Shown here: positions 48,939 to 59,148 of the stretch, one piece after another
How the letters are laid out: each line of letters starts with the position of its first letter
Position numbering within the stretch: position 1 is the stretch's first letter
Assembly (NCBI GenBank): GCA_027489175.1
Contig: JAIYAE010000027.1
Coordinates: forward strand, 1 to 64,000
Reading direction: 5' to 3'
DNA: 64,000 bases
DNA from: Rhodobacter sp.
GTDB lineage: Bacteria; Pseudomonadota; Alphaproteobacteria; Rhodobacterales; Rhodobacteraceae
Notes under the pieces: generated by a model
Databases searched by the model: none
Told to the model about the DNA's origin: nothing
What the model saw: only the letters and a program-made list of their open reading frames with translations
Made by a program: the position numbers and the translations under genes

Positions 48939-48988
48939 TCCGGGGCCTCTCCTTGCCGCAGGAGGCCCCGGATCAAGTCCGGGGCGGG
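48923..48988. repeat. Inverted repeat, 27-bp perfect arms, 12-nt loop
   Basis: CCCGCCCCGGACTTGATCCGGGGCCTC (48923-48949) and its exact reverse complement (48962-48988). Confidence 0.97.
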
Positions 48989-49443
48989 TGTTCCTGATGC
49001 AGCGCCTCAAGCCAGGGCAGCGCCTCATCCACCAGTATGTCGATGGTCCGTGCCAGTTGGGCGGGTTTGTCCAGCACATCCAGAAAGGCCAGCCGCCCGG
49101 GGTCTTCCCCCCCGCCGCCGCCAAAGCGTTCCAGCGTGATCTCGCCGTCATCGTCCCAATCGGGGTGTTCCGGGGCCTCACCCTCGGGCGTAAGAAACCG
49201 CAGGACGATCTGCACCTCCCAGCCATAGCGGCTTCGCTGCAGATGGACCGCCGACTTTCCAAGGGTGGAGACTTTCGTCCAGGTGCTCCCCTTCAACCCA
49301 TATCCCAAGGGTGAAAGCGCCGCCTCCAGCGCCGCGACGATGGCCTGATAGGCCTCCTCTCGCCTGTGCGGAAAGGCCGGGTCATGCGCGGCGGCATATT
49401 TGCGGGCGGCAAGGTCTTCGTCTTCCACGTCAGACATCGCCAC
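48973..49443 (-). CDS. Conserved hypothetical protein
   Basis: 156 aa ORF MAMSDVEDEDLAARKYAAAHDPAFPHRREEAYQAIVAALEAAL, non-repetitive, convergent with upstream gene. Confidence 0.65.
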   Translation of the reverse strand: MAMSDVEDEDLAARKYAAAHDPAFPHRREEAYQAIVAALEAALSPLGYGLKGSTWTKVSTLGKSAVHLQRSRYGWEVQIVLRFLTPEGEAPEHPDWDDDGEITLERFGGGGGEDPGRLAFLDVLDKPAQLARTIDILVDEALPWLEALHQEHPPRT

Positions 49444-49464
49444 CCCCAGACACCGCCACCCCGG

Positions 49465-50547
49465 TCAGGCCGACAGCCCGCCGGCCAGATCCGGCACGTC
49501 CAGCGCGGAAAAGCCGTAGTGGCGCAGCCAGCGCAGGTCGGCCTCGAAGAAGGCGCGCAGATCGGGGATGCCGTATTTCAGCATGGCGATCCGGTCGATC
49601 CCCATCCCGAAGGCAAAGCCCTGCCACTGGGTCGGATCAACGCCGGCCGCGGACAGCACCTTCGGGTGCACCATGCCCGAGCCCAGAATCTCCATCCATT
49701 TGTCGCCTTCGCCGATCTTTAGCTGACCGCCGACGTTGGAATAGCGGATGTCCACCTCCGCCGAGGGTTCGGTGAAGGGGAAGTGGCTGGCGCGGAAGCG
49801 CAGCTCCACCTTGTCCACCTCAAAGAACGCGCGGCAGAACTCCTCCAGCGTCCATTTCAGGTTGGCCATGCTGATGGCACGATCAATCGCCAGACCTTCC
49901 ACCTGGTGAAACATCGGCGTGTGGGTCTGGTCCATGTCCATCCGGTAGACGCGGCCAGGGGCAATCACCCGGATCGGCGCGCCCTGCGCCATCATTGCCC
50001 GGATCTGCACCGGGCTGGTGTGGGTGCGCAGGACGTGCGGCGGACGGTTGTCGCCCGGCGCGCGGTGCATGAAGAATGTGTCATGCTCCTGCCGCGCGGG
50101 GTGTTCCGGCGGGATGTTCAGCGCATCGAAGTTGTACCAGTCGGATTCGACCTGCGGCCCTTCGGCGACGGAAAAGCCCATGTCGGCGAAGATCGCCGTC
50201 AGCTCTTCCATCACCTGGCTGACCGGGTGGATCGTCCCACGCGGACGGGGCCGCCCGGGCAGCGTCACATCCAGCCATTCCGCCTTAAGCCGTTCGTCAA
50301 GTGCTGCATCGCCCAGCGCCGTCTTGCGGGCGCGAAGGGCGGCGTCAATCTCGTCCTTCAGGACGTTCAGGCTGGCACCGGCAGCTTTCCTCGCCTCCGG
50401 CTCCATCTTGCCAAGCGTGGCCATGAGGGCGCTGATTTCGCCCTTCTTGCCAAGGGCAGCAAGGCGCACCTCTTCCAGACCCGCCTCATCGCGCGCGCCG
50501 GTGACGGCGGCAAGATACTTGGCCCGTAGCGTGTCGATCCCGTCCAT
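49465..50547 (-). CDS. pheS: Phenylalanine--tRNA ligase alpha subunit
   Basis: [46 protein letters not shown]. Confidence 0.97.
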   Translation of the reverse strand: MDGIDTLRAKYLAAVTGARDEAGLEEVRLAALGKKGEISALMATLGKMEPEARKAAGASLNVLKDEIDAALRARKTALGDAALDERLKAEWLDVTLPGRPRPRGTIHPVSQVMEELTAIFADMGFSVAEGPQVESDWYNFDALNIPPEHPARQEHDTFFMHRAPGDNRPPHVLRTHTSPVQIRAMMAQGAPIRVIAPGRVYRMDMDQTHTPMFHQVEGLAIDRAISMANLKWTLEEFCRAFFEVDKVELRFRASHFPFTEPSAEVDIRYSNVGGQLKIGEGDKWMEILGSGMVHPKVLSAAGVDPTQWQGFAFGMGIDRIAMLKYGIPDLRAFFEADLRWLRHYGFSALDVPDLAGGLSA

Positions 50548-50610
50548 CTGACGTCTCCTGAAGGTCGCGGTTGTGCTACCGGGGAAGGCCCTGCGATGCA
50601 AGAGTGACCC

Positions 50611-51318
50611 CTAGAAGATGGACCTGCGCCCCCGCACCTCCAGCATCCGGCGCGATCCGGTCACCTTGCCATTGGTCGCGGTGATGGCGATCGGCGCCTC
50701 ACGCAGCCGCTTTTCGATGATGACCAAGGAATCATGGAACCTTATCCCCCCGATTTCCCGCGCCAGCGGGTGGAGGGGGAAGGCCGCATCATCCTCGGTG
50801 TACCAGGAATGCATCTGGTCAATCAGGTCCTTGGCGAACTCGATGAAACTGCCCGGGGCGCGGTGTCCGCCGCCAAAGCCGGGCCAATAGCTCGTATGCG
50901 TGTCCTCAACGATGTAAAGCCCGCGGTCGCGCAAGCCAGGCCAAAGGTGGCGAAAGCTGGTGATCTGCTGGTGCATCTTGTGGCCGCCATCATCGACGAT
51001 GAGGTCAAATGGGCCATGTTCGGCTCTGGTCCGGTCCAGAAAGGCCGGGTCTGACTGATCTCCGATCTCAACCCTTGTGCCGGGCAGTTCCAGCGCCTTG
51101 CAGGCGGGATCGATGTCCAGGAACGTCAGCCGCGCGGCGGGCCCAAAGAAACCCTGCCACATCGGCATGGAGCCGCCCTTGTACACCCCGATTTCCAGAA
51201 AGCTGACGTCCCGCCCCTGCCAGGGGGCCAGAAGCTCATCATAGATCGGCAGGTAATGCGCCATCTTGAAGAGGGTGCGGTCACCCGTGCGGGGGGGATA
51301 GTCCTGAAAATAGCGCAT
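50611..51318 (-). CDS. Class I SAM-dependent methyltransferase-like protein
   Basis: FLEIGVYKGGSMPMWQGFFGPAARLTFLDIDPACKAL, DLIVDDGGHKMHQQ. Confidence 0.8.
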   Translation of the reverse strand: MRYFQDYPPRTGDRTLFKMAHYLPIYDELLAPWQGRDVSFLEIGVYKGGSMPMWQGFFGPAARLTFLDIDPACKALELPGTRVEIGDQSDPAFLDRTRAEHGPFDLIVDDGGHKMHQQITSFRHLWPGLRDRGLYIVEDTHTSYWPGFGGGHRAPGSFIEFAKDLIDQMHSWYTEDDAAFPLHPLAREIGGIRFHDSLVIIEKRLREAPIAITATNGKVTGSRRMLEVRGRRSIF

Positions 51319-51414
51319 GGCGGCCGGGTTGCCTTTCGTCGGGTGCCGGTGTGTGTCCGGCATCCGGATAGCTATGCAGACGGCAGGCTCTGCGTCCAGC
51401 GGGTCAGCGGTCCC

Positions 51415-51846
51415 TCAGGGCCGAGCCGAAAGAACCTCGGGCGCGTAGAGGGCGGCATAGTCGGCGCTGGGTGGAATGGGTTGGATAACGTCGATTAGCA
51501 CCCGGTCGGGTCCTTCAACGATGAAATGGCGCTGGCCAAAGTCTTCGTCCCGCAGCGGCAGGGCGATGGTCAGCCCGGCGGCGGCCAAGCGGTGGTAATG
51601 GTCGTCCGGCGAGGGAACCTCGATATTCAGGATCACGCCGCCTAGACGGCCACGGGCAACCTCAGGGACGGTCGGATGGTCCTGCGCGACCAGTGCAAGG
51701 TTCACATTGGCATCCTGAGTGGATTGCAGATGCACATACCAATCCGCCGTGAACAGCGGACGAAAGCCAAAGTGCTGCTGGTAGAACGCGGCTGCGGTCG
51801 GCACATCGGCACTTAGAAGGACGGGGTAGTAGCTGGTCATCTGCAT
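51415..51846 (-). CDS. VOC (glyoxalase/bleomycin resistance) family protein
   Basis: [51 protein letters not shown]. Confidence 0.87.
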   Translation of the reverse strand: MQMTSYYPVLLSADVPTAAAFYQQHFGFRPLFTADWYVHLQSTQDANVNLALVAQDHPTVPEVARGRLGGVILNIEVPSPDDHYHRLAAAGLTIALPLRDEDFGQRHFIVEGPDRVLIDVIQPIPPSADYAALYAPEVLSARP

Positions 51847-51871
51847 GGGCTTTCCTTTCCTTGGCGTTTTG

Positions 51872-51908
51872 ATACACTGTGTATGTAAATAACATACAGG
51901 ATGTATGT
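51872..51908. promoter_or_regulatory. Putative TetR operator array between divergent VOC and tetR genes
   Basis: ATACACTGTGTAT, GTATGT-AAATA-ACATAC, ACATAC-AGGAT-GTATGT. Confidence 0.7.
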
Positions 51909-52478
51909 ATGCAAGATGCGCGGCGTCGCAGCCAGAAAGAACGGTCCGAGACGATGCGCGCCACCCTTGTGGACGCGGCGCGTAAACTGTTTGTCCAGCA
52001 CGGCTTTGCCGCCACCGGCACGCCAGACATTGTGGCGGCGGCGGGCGTGACGCGTGGCGCCCTCTACCACCACTTCGAAGACAAGGAATCGCTCTTCGCC
52101 GCAGTGGTCCAGGCCGAAGCTGAAGCGATCGCCGCTACAATCGAAGCCGCTGACTTTACTGGCCTTTCGCCGGTTGAGGCGCTGGTTCACGGAGGCTGGG
52201 CGTTCCTGTCAGCGATGCAGGTGCCGGGGCGGACGCGGCTGATGCTGGTTGAGGCGCCAGCGATGCTGGACCCCATGACGCTGGCCGGCATCGACGCGGC
52301 AACCGGGGGTGAGACCTTGCGGCAAGGGCTTCTGGCCGCCGGGGCTGATCCCGCTGGGCCATTGTCGGCCCTCCTGTCGGCGGCCTATGACCGGGCCGCG
52401 CTTGCCATTGACCAGGGCGAACAGCCGGGGCCATGGCATACGGCGCTTGATCGTCTGGTTCGCGGAGCAGTGGCATGA
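51909..52478 (+). CDS. TetR/AcrR-family regulator
   Basis: [53 protein letters not shown]. Confidence 0.92.
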   Translation: MQDARRRSQKERSETMRATLVDAARKLFVQHGFAATGTPDIVAAAGVTRGALYHHFEDKESLFAAVVQAEAEAIAATIEAADFTGLSPVEALVHGGWAFLSAMQVPGRTRLMLVEAPAMLDPMTLAGIDAATGGETLRQGLLAAGADPAGPLSALLSAAYDRAALAIDQGEQPGPWHTALDRLVRGAVA

Positions 52479-52975
52479 TCACCCGAGCGTTCACTAAGGG
52501 CGACGCGGTGTCCGAAGCGGTTTATTCCCCGTGCGAGCGCTATCGCTACCTTCTGACGCGGGTCTGGGCACCGGGGCCGCGCGCCTTGTTCGTGATGCTC
52601 AACCCCTCCACCGCGACCGAGGTGCAGAATGACCCCACCGTCGAACGGTGTGAGCGGCGCGCAAGGGCGCTTGGCTTCGGGGCGTTCCGGGTGACCAACA
52701 TCTTTGCGTTCCGCGCGACCGACCCGAAAGTGATGCGCGCGGCGGCCGATCCGGTCGGCCCCGGGAACGATGCCGCAATCGTTGAAAGTGCTGGTTGGGC
52801 CGATCAGGTGGTTTGCGCCTGGGGCAACCATGGCCTCCACCTCGGGCGGGGCCGCGCGGTCGAAGCGGTGCTGCGCGCCTCTGGAGCACCACTGTTCCAT
52901 CTGGGACTGACCGGTCAGGACCAGCCACGCCACCCGCTTTACGTAGGCTATGACCAAAGGCCGCAGCCCTGGTAA
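52475..52975 (+). CDS. DUF1643 family protein
   Basis: RYLLTRVWAPGPRALFVMLNPSTATEVQNDPTVERCERRARALGFGAFRVTNIFAFRATDP. Confidence 0.88.
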   Translation: MITRAFTKGDAVSEAVYSPCERYRYLLTRVWAPGPRALFVMLNPSTATEVQNDPTVERCERRARALGFGAFRVTNIFAFRATDPKVMRAAADPVGPGNDAAIVESAGWADQVVCAWGNHGLHLGRGRAVEAVLRASGAPLFHLGLTGQDQPRHPLYVGYDQRPQPW

Positions 52976-52981
52976 GGCCGG

Positions 52982-53986
52982 TCAGGCCGCTGACAGGCGG
53001 ATGTCGTCCAGCCGCACGGCGCTGCCTTGAACGGTAGCCACCGGCGACCCATCCAGCAGGATGGTGCTTTGCCCGCCATCATCGCTGGTTTCCAGCGTCA
53101 GGGCAGGGTCGGGATGGGCGGCAGGGTCATACATGATGATCAGTTGGTCCCGGTCGGCGTCATAGTCCGAGATATGGGCAACGCCGCCATCGGTCAGCCA
53201 GTCCTGCAGGACGAAATCATCATCGCCCTCACCACCCGTGGCATGGTCACCCGCGCCAAGGACCAGCGTATCATTGCCGTCACCGCCGTTCAGGAAGTCT
53301 TCGTTGAAATCGTCAACCTCGCCGTCCAGGCCGGACAGCCAGTCATTCCCGGCGTTTCCGTCCAGAATGTCGCTGCCCGCACCCGCGGCAAGCCGGTCAT
53401 CGCCAAGGCCGCCAGCCAACCAGTCATTCCCGGTGCCGCCCTCAAGCTGGTCGTTCCCCTCACCGCCCAGAAGGGTATCAACGCCGTCGCCCCCCGCCAG
53501 GCTGTCCGCGCCGGAATGCCCGGCCAGTGAATCGTTTCCGGCCGCGCCAGTCAGGCTGTCATCGCCCGCCTGCCCTTCCAGCGTATCATTGCCAAGACCG
53601 CCGGTGATCGTGTCATCGCCAGTGCCGCCCCAGACCGCGTCATTGCCATCACCGGCATCGATGCTGTCATCCCCGGCGCGGCCATCAATCAGGTCTGAAC
53701 CCGCCAGGCCGCTGATCGCATCATGGCCAAGGCCGCCTGACAGCACTTCGGCCTGATCGGTGCCGATCAGGTCCAAATCTTTGGGGTCTTCCTCATCGTC
53801 AATGTCATCCGACAGGGCGAAACCATCGGTTTCGGCGGGGGCAACTTCCTCATAGACGACCACTTCGGCGTCTTCCGCCGGATCCTCCTCCGCATTGTCC
53901 TTGTCGGAATGTGTATCCGGCGACATGACGGCATCGGCAGCAACCCCTGCCATCAGCACCCCGAAAAGACCCAGCAACGTCAGCAC
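52982..53986 (-). CDS. RTX (hemolysin-type Ca-binding repeat) protein with N-terminal hydrophobic segment
   Basis: Repeated GGxGxDxLxG nonapeptides (DDTITGGLGNDTLEGQAGDDSLTGAAGNDSLAG). Confidence 0.88.
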   Translation of the reverse strand: MLTLLGLFGVLMAGVAADAVMSPDTHSDKDNAEEDPAEDAEVVVYEEVAPAETDGFALSDDIDDEEDPKDLDLIGTDQAEVLSGGLGHDAISGLAGSDLIDGRAGDDSIDAGDGNDAVWGGTGDDTITGGLGNDTLEGQAGDDSLTGAAGNDSLAGHSGADSLAGGDGVDTLLGGEGNDQLEGGTGNDWLAGGLGDDRLAAGAGSDILDGNAGNDWLSGLDGEVDDFNEDFLNGGDGNDTLVLGAGDHATGGEGDDDFVLQDWLTDGGVAHISDYDADRDQLIIMYDPAAHPDPALTLETSDDGGQSTILLDGSPVATVQGSAVRLDDIRLSAA

Positions 53987-54297
53987 GTCAGCACCCCTTG
54001 CACCCCGGCCACCCCTTGGCCGTTAACCATCTTTTGCCGTTAACGATTTGAACGGTAACGGAAAACCCGTGTTTTACATATCACAGACAAGCCATCCAAA
54101 AAAGACGCCGCCATGTCCGCTGCATGGGATTCTTGTGTCAGGGTTAAGGGCCGGTGACCGCCCGCCGCGTTGAGATCAGGCTTCCCTTCTGCCCCGAATC
54201 CTCCTATACGCCCGCATCCGCAGCGTTGCGGACACCTCCAAGGGCCTTGCTGGACGACATCCCGGCCTGCGCCATCCCTCAAGCCAAGGAGACCCCG

Positions 54298-54567
54298 ATG
54301 TCGATCACGGTTGAAGAAAAAGCACGCCTTATCAAGGAATACGCGACCAAAGAGAACGACACCGGCTCGCCGGAAGTTCAGGTTGCAATCCTGTCGTCGC
54401 GCATTGCCACGCTGACCGAACACTTCAAGGGCCACAAGAAAGACAACCACTCGCGTCGTGGTCTTCTGATGATGGTCGCCCAGCGCCGCAAACTGCTCGA
54501 CTACCTGAAGAAAACCAACGAAGAGCGGTATTCCACCCTCATCACCCGTCTCGGCCTGCGCCGCTAA
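54298..54567 (+). CDS. rpsO: 30S ribosomal protein S15
   Basis: [70 protein letters not shown]. Confidence 0.98.
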   Translation: MSITVEEKARLIKEYATKENDTGSPEVQVAILSSRIATLTEHFKGHKKDNHSRRGLLMMVAQRRKLLDYLKKTNEERYSTLITRLGLRR

Positions 54568-54666
54568 GCGCCCGCCTGACCGGTTCTGCAAACGCCCGCG
54601 CCCCTCAATGGCGTGGGCGTTCTGCTGTTCAATGCCTTGAGAAGCCCGCCCACCCCGGCCATATAG

Positions 54667-55242
54667 ATGCAAACGGAGGGTTCGATGGCCGAAGACAAAT
54701 TCCCCGGCTGGCACGGCACCACGATCCTCGCGGTCCGCCGCGGCGGTGAGGTGGTCGTGGCAGGCGACGGCCAGGTCTCGCTGGGCCAAACCGTCATCAA
54801 GGGCACCGCCCGCAAGGTCCGCCGCCTGTCCCCCGGCGGCAAGGACGTGGTCTGCGGTTTCGCCGGGTCCACTGCGGACGCTTTCACCCTTCTGGAGCGG
54901 TTGGAGAAGAAGCTTGAGGCCGCCCCCGGCCAGCTTGCCCGCGCCTGCGTTGACCTCGCCAAGGACTGGCGCATGGACAAATACTTGCGGAACCTTGAGG
55001 CGATGCTGATCGTGACCGATGGGAAAGACCTGTTCGTCATCACCGGCGCGGGTGACGTGCTTGAGCCGGAACATGACATCGCCGCCATCGGCTCGGGTGG
55101 GAATTTCGCCCTTGCCGCTGCCCGTGGCCTCATGGCCACCGACCTGCCCGCCGAAGACATCGCCCGCCGCGCCATGGCCATCGCGGCGGACATCTGCGTC
55201 TACACCAATGGCAACCTTACCGTGGAACGGATCAAAGCATGA
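54667..55242 (+). CDS. hslV: ATP-dependent protease HslV subunit (start may be 54685)
   Basis: [39 protein letters not shown]. Confidence 0.96.
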   Translation: MQTEGSMAEDKFPGWHGTTILAVRRGGEVVVAGDGQVSLGQTVIKGTARKVRRLSPGGKDVVCGFAGSTADAFTLLERLEKKLEAAPGQLARACVDLAKDWRMDKYLRNLEAMLIVTDGKDLFVITGAGDVLEPEHDIAAIGSGGNFALAAARGLMATDLPAEDIARRAMAIAADICVYTNGNLTVERIKA

Positions 55243-56321
55243 GCTTTACCTTCGAAGACTTGCGCGCCGCCGTCGCCTCGGGCGTGCTGACCGAGGCGCA
55301 GGCCGCCTCTGTCACTGCCCTTGCCAATGACCGCGCCGGCAAACGCGCCGCCATGCCGGCCGAGGATGAGCCCTTTGAATTCTTCCGCGGCTTCTCGGAA
55401 ATCTTCGTGTCGATCGGCCTTGTCATCCTTCTGGCCGGGATCGCAGCCATGCTGGCCTGGTTTGGGGGCGTGGCGCTGATGTCGGTCCTGCCGCTGATCT
55501 GCGCCGTGATCTGCTGGTGGTGGGCGGGCTACTTCACCTTGAAGCGCCGGATGAACCTGCCGTCCATGGTGCTGGCCACGGCTTTTGGCGGCGGCATCTA
55601 CCTTTCGGCCATAACCATTCTGGGCCAGGCGGGCATTGGGCTGCGGGCGGTGGTGGTGATTGCCTTCGTGCTGGCAGCGCTTGGCATGGGCTTTTGGTAT
55701 CGCCGGTTCCGGCTGCCGTTTTCGGCTTTCATCCTTGGGCTCTTTGTCCTTGGTGCCGTCTACACCCTGACCGCATCGGTCGATGCGCTGGGCGGTTTCG
55801 TCGCGGGAAGCCGGGGCGGCATGGGCGGGCTTTTCGACCTGCGCGAAAGCCCGCAATTCGCCACGGCAACGCTCCTGTTCGGCATCGTCGTCTTCATCGC
55901 CGCCATGTGGTTTGACACGCGTGACCCCCACCGCCTTGGCCGCCATGCCGCCACGGCCTTCTGGCTGCATATGCTGGCAGCACCGGCGCTGGTGAACACC
56001 GTGGCGCTGACGCTGTACAACTCGGGCGGTGCCGGGGGGATCGGGCTTTTGATCGTGGCGCTGGTCATCATCACCGTCCTCGCCCTTGTGATTGACCGCC
56101 GTTCCTTCCTGACCGCCGCCATTGCCTACATCGCCCTGGTCTTGGCCTGGGTTGTCGGTGACACCGGCAATTTTGGCACCTGGACCTTCATCCTGATTGC
56201 CCTGGGCGGCCTGATCACCGCGATCGGCACCTGGTGGGTGCAGCTGCGCGCCGTTGTCATGCGCATCCTGCCGAACTTCCCCGGAAAATCCCGCCTGCCG
56301 CCCTATGGATCGACCGAATGA
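55239..56321 (+). CDS. DUF2157-like polytopic membrane protein
   Basis: [27 protein letters not shown] followed by about 10 hydrophobic segments. Confidence 0.75.
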   Translation: MSFTFEDLRAAVASGVLTEAQAASVTALANDRAGKRAAMPAEDEPFEFFRGFSEIFVSIGLVILLAGIAAMLAWFGGVALMSVLPLICAVICWWWAGYFTLKRRMNLPSMVLATAFGGGIYLSAITILGQAGIGLRAVVVIAFVLAALGMGFWYRRFRLPFSAFILGLFVLGAVYTLTASVDALGGFVAGSRGGMGGLFDLRESPQFATATLLFGIVVFIAAMWFDTRDPHRLGRHAATAFWLHMLAAPALVNTVALTLYNSGGAGGIGLLIVALVIITVLALVIDRRSFLTAAIAYIALVLAWVVGDTGNFGTWTFILIALGGLITAIGTWWVQLRAVVMRILPNFPGKSRLPPYGSTE

Positions 56322-57613
56322 CCGACCTCACCCCGCGCGAGATTGTGTCCGAGCTTGACCGTTTCATCATCGGTCAGGCCGATGCCAAACGCGCCGTCGC
56401 CGTCGCCCTGCGCAACCGCTGGCGCCGCAAACGCCTTGGTGATGACCTGCGGGATGAGGTTTACCCGAAGAACATTCTGATGATCGGCCCAACCGGCGTC
56501 GGCAAGACCGAGATCAGCCGCCGCCTTGCCAAACTCGCGAAAGCGCCCTTCCTCAAGGTCGAGGCGACGAAATTTACCGAAGTCGGCTACGTCGGTCGCG
56601 ATGTTGACAGCATCATCCGTGATCTTGTCGACGTGGCAATGACCGACACCCGCGCCCAGATGCGCGACGACGTGAAGGCCCGCGCCCAGAAAGCCGCCGA
56701 AGATCGCGTGATCGAGGCCATCGCCGGAAAGGATGCCCGCGAACAAACCCGGGATATGTTCCGCGCCAAGCTGAACAAGGGTGAGCTTGACGATACCCTG
56801 ATCGATCTGGACGTCCCCGACGCCTCGCCCATGCCGATGGGCTTTGGCATGCCGGGGATGGAAACCCAGATGCAGGGGCTTCAGGACCTGTTCAAGGCGT
56901 TCGGCGGCAAGACCAGCCGCAAGCGTCTGACCGTCGCGCAAAGTTATGACATCCTGATCGGGCAAGAGGCTGACAAGCTTTTGGACGACGAAGCCGTGCG
57001 CACCGCGGCACTTGAGGCGGTTCAGGAAAACGGCATCGTCTTCCTGGATGAGATCGACAAGATCTGCGCCCGCTCTGACGCGCGCGGGGCCGACGTCAGC
57101 CGCGAAGGTGTTCAGCGTGACCTTCTGCCGCTGATCGAAGGGACCACGGTCAGCACCAAGCACGGCCCGGTGAAGACCGACCACATCCTTTTCATCGCCT
57201 CGGGTGCCTTCCACATCGCCAAACCCTCGGACCTCTTGCCCGAACTGCAGGGCCGCCTGCCAATCCGGGTTGAGCTTCAGCCTCTGACCGAGGCCGATTT
57301 CGTCCGCATCCTGACCGAGACGGAAAATGCCCTCACCCGCCAATACGCCGCCCTGATGGGAACCGAAGAGGTGACAGTCACTTTCACCCCAGATGGCATC
57401 GCCGCCTTGGCAAACATCGCCGCCGAGGTGAACCGAAGCATCGAAAACATCGGTGCCCGCCGGCTTTACACGGTGATGGAGCGTGTCTTCGAAGACCTCA
57501 GCTTCCACGCCCCGGACCGGGGCGGGCAATCGGTGACCGTCGATGCCACCTTTGTCGAGACCAACCTCGGCGCATTGTCGCGCTCGGCCGACCTGTCACG
57601 CTACGTGCTCTGA
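56318..57613 (+). CDS. hslU: ATP-dependent protease ATPase subunit HslU
   Basis: [55 protein letters not shown]. Confidence 0.97.
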   Translation: MTDLTPREIVSELDRFIIGQADAKRAVAVALRNRWRRKRLGDDLRDEVYPKNILMIGPTGVGKTEISRRLAKLAKAPFLKVEATKFTEVGYVGRDVDSIIRDLVDVAMTDTRAQMRDDVKARAQKAAEDRVIEAIAGKDAREQTRDMFRAKLNKGELDDTLIDLDVPDASPMPMGFGMPGMETQMQGLQDLFKAFGGKTSRKRLTVAQSYDILIGQEADKLLDDEAVRTAALEAVQENGIVFLDEIDKICARSDARGADVSREGVQRDLLPLIEGTTVSTKHGPVKTDHILFIASGAFHIAKPSDLLPELQGRLPIRVELQPLTEADFVRILTETENALTRQYAALMGTEEVTVTFTPDGIAALANIAAEVNRSIENIGARRLYTVMERVFEDLSFHAPDRGGQSVTVDATFVETNLGALSRSADLSRYVL

Positions 57614-57619
57614 CAGACG

Positions 57620-58003
57620 CTACTGTGCGCCCGAAAGGGCGCTCAGATGCGTGTGTTTGAAGGCGTCGCTGTATTTCAGGCCATAGCCCGCCATGCGGTC
57701 CATGCCGACATGCGCCAGCCAGATCAGCCCAACAGCCAGCATCGCCTGATGGGCAAGCACAAGACCCAGGCCGATCAGTGCAAAGGGCACGACCGTTGTG
57801 TGTCCCAGATTGTACAGCATGGCCCCCAGCCGCGGATTGCGCAGATACCCCAGCATGAAAAGGTCGGGCGCCAGGATCAGCAGGGCAAACAGCCCCCAAC
57901 TCGCGCCCACCTCGGCATAGGCTACCGTGGCAACGGCAAACAGCGCCAGGCCCTCGGCCCGCAGGATCAGGTTCGGCACGTCACGCACAACACCATTGGT
58001 CAT
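57620..58003 (-). CDS. DUF4260-like membrane protein
   Basis: APDLFMLGYLRNPRLGAMLYNLGHTTVVP, GLIWLAHVGMDRMAGYGLKYSDAFKHTHL. Confidence 0.82.
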   Translation of the reverse strand: MTNGVVRDVPNLILRAEGLALFAVATVAYAEVGASWGLFALLILAPDLFMLGYLRNPRLGAMLYNLGHTTVVPFALIGLGLVLAHQAMLAVGLIWLAHVGMDRMAGYGLKYSDAFKHTHLSALSGAQ

Positions 58004-58112
58004 TCTCAGTCTCCTTGGTTCATCGTCACCTCTGTTGATGACCCGCTCAATCTGACTGATCGCTGGCCTAATCACGATTGTCGATCTCTGACCACTAGCC
58101 TATAAAAACTTT

Positions 58113-58982
58113 ATGAACCTCAGCCCTGCCAACTGGGAGCTTTTCGCCGCCTATCTTGCGGTTTGCCGCTGCAACAGCCTTTCGGCTGCGGCGCGCCAGT
58201 TGGGCCTGTCGCAGCCCACCGTCCGCCGTCAGATCGAGGCGCTGGAATCGCTTGTCGGTGCCGCCCTTTTCACCCGGTCGCCCTCCGGGCTGACACCCAT
58301 TGCCGGCCACAGCGCCCTCATGGCCCAGGCCCAGTCGATGGAGGCTGCCGCCATGGCCTTCGCCCGCCTTGCATCCGGTGCGGCGGACGATGTGGCAGGT
58401 TCAGTCCGGCTCTCATGCAGCCGCGTCTATGGGGTCGAGATCCTGCCGCCGATCCTTGCCGACCTGCACCAGCACTGGCCCGCGCTGGAGGTTGAGCTTG
58501 TGCCAACCAATGACGTCTCGAACCTCCTCCGCCGCGATGCCGACATTGCCGTCCGGCTGACCCCACCCCGGCAAGAGGCGCTGATTGCCCGCAAGGTCGC
58601 GCCGATGCGCGTCGGCTTCTATGCGGCCCCGTCGCTTGCCGCGCGGCTGGACGGAATGGACTATACCGCCCTTGCCGCGACCGGCCTGATGATCGGCCAG
58701 GACCGGGACGACAGCCTTTCCACCGGCCTGCGCCAGCTTGGGCTTGCCCCGCCGCAGCGCACCGTCTTTCGCTGCGATGACGACCTTGCGCAACTTGCCG
58801 CGATCCGGCACGGGATCGGCTTCGGGATCTGCCAGGTTGTGATCGGGGACAGGTCGGGGCTGGTCAGGCTGTTGCCCAACCTTACGCCCACGTATGACGC
58901 GTGGGTCCTGATGCATGAAGACCAACGTCGCCTCGCCCGCACCCGCACAGTCTTTGACGCCCTGGTCGCGGGGCTTGCATGA
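58113..58982 (+). CDS. LysR-family regulator
   Basis: NWELFAAYLAVCRCNSLSAAARQLGLSQPTVRRQIEALESLVGAALFTRSPSG. Confidence 0.92.
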   Translation: MNLSPANWELFAAYLAVCRCNSLSAAARQLGLSQPTVRRQIEALESLVGAALFTRSPSGLTPIAGHSALMAQAQSMEAAAMAFARLASGAADDVAGSVRLSCSRVYGVEILPPILADLHQHWPALEVELVPTNDVSNLLRRDADIAVRLTPPRQEALIARKVAPMRVGFYAAPSLAARLDGMDYTALAATGLMIGQDRDDSLSTGLRQLGLAPPQRTVFRCDDDLAQLAAIRHGIGFGICQVVIGDRSGLVRLLPNLTPTYDAWVLMHEDQRRLARTRTVFDALVAGLA

Positions 58983-59148
58983 AATGCGCCCCGTTCAAAA
59001 ACTGCCGCCCGGCAAACATTAAGAGATCCTGAATGTCTGAAGCCAACCCCTTGAAATCAATAGCGTCGGGAAAGTGCCCAGGCCTGGGCACCCCCTTCCC
59101 CGCGGGCCGCCCAACCGATACTCTCCCCCCACCACCGGGGGAAGCGAA

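Noticed and set aside
53027-53756. Plus-strand ORFs with repetitive Pro/Ser or Val/Ile translations
   Set aside because: They are the reverse frames of RTX nonapeptide repeats encoded on the minus strand.
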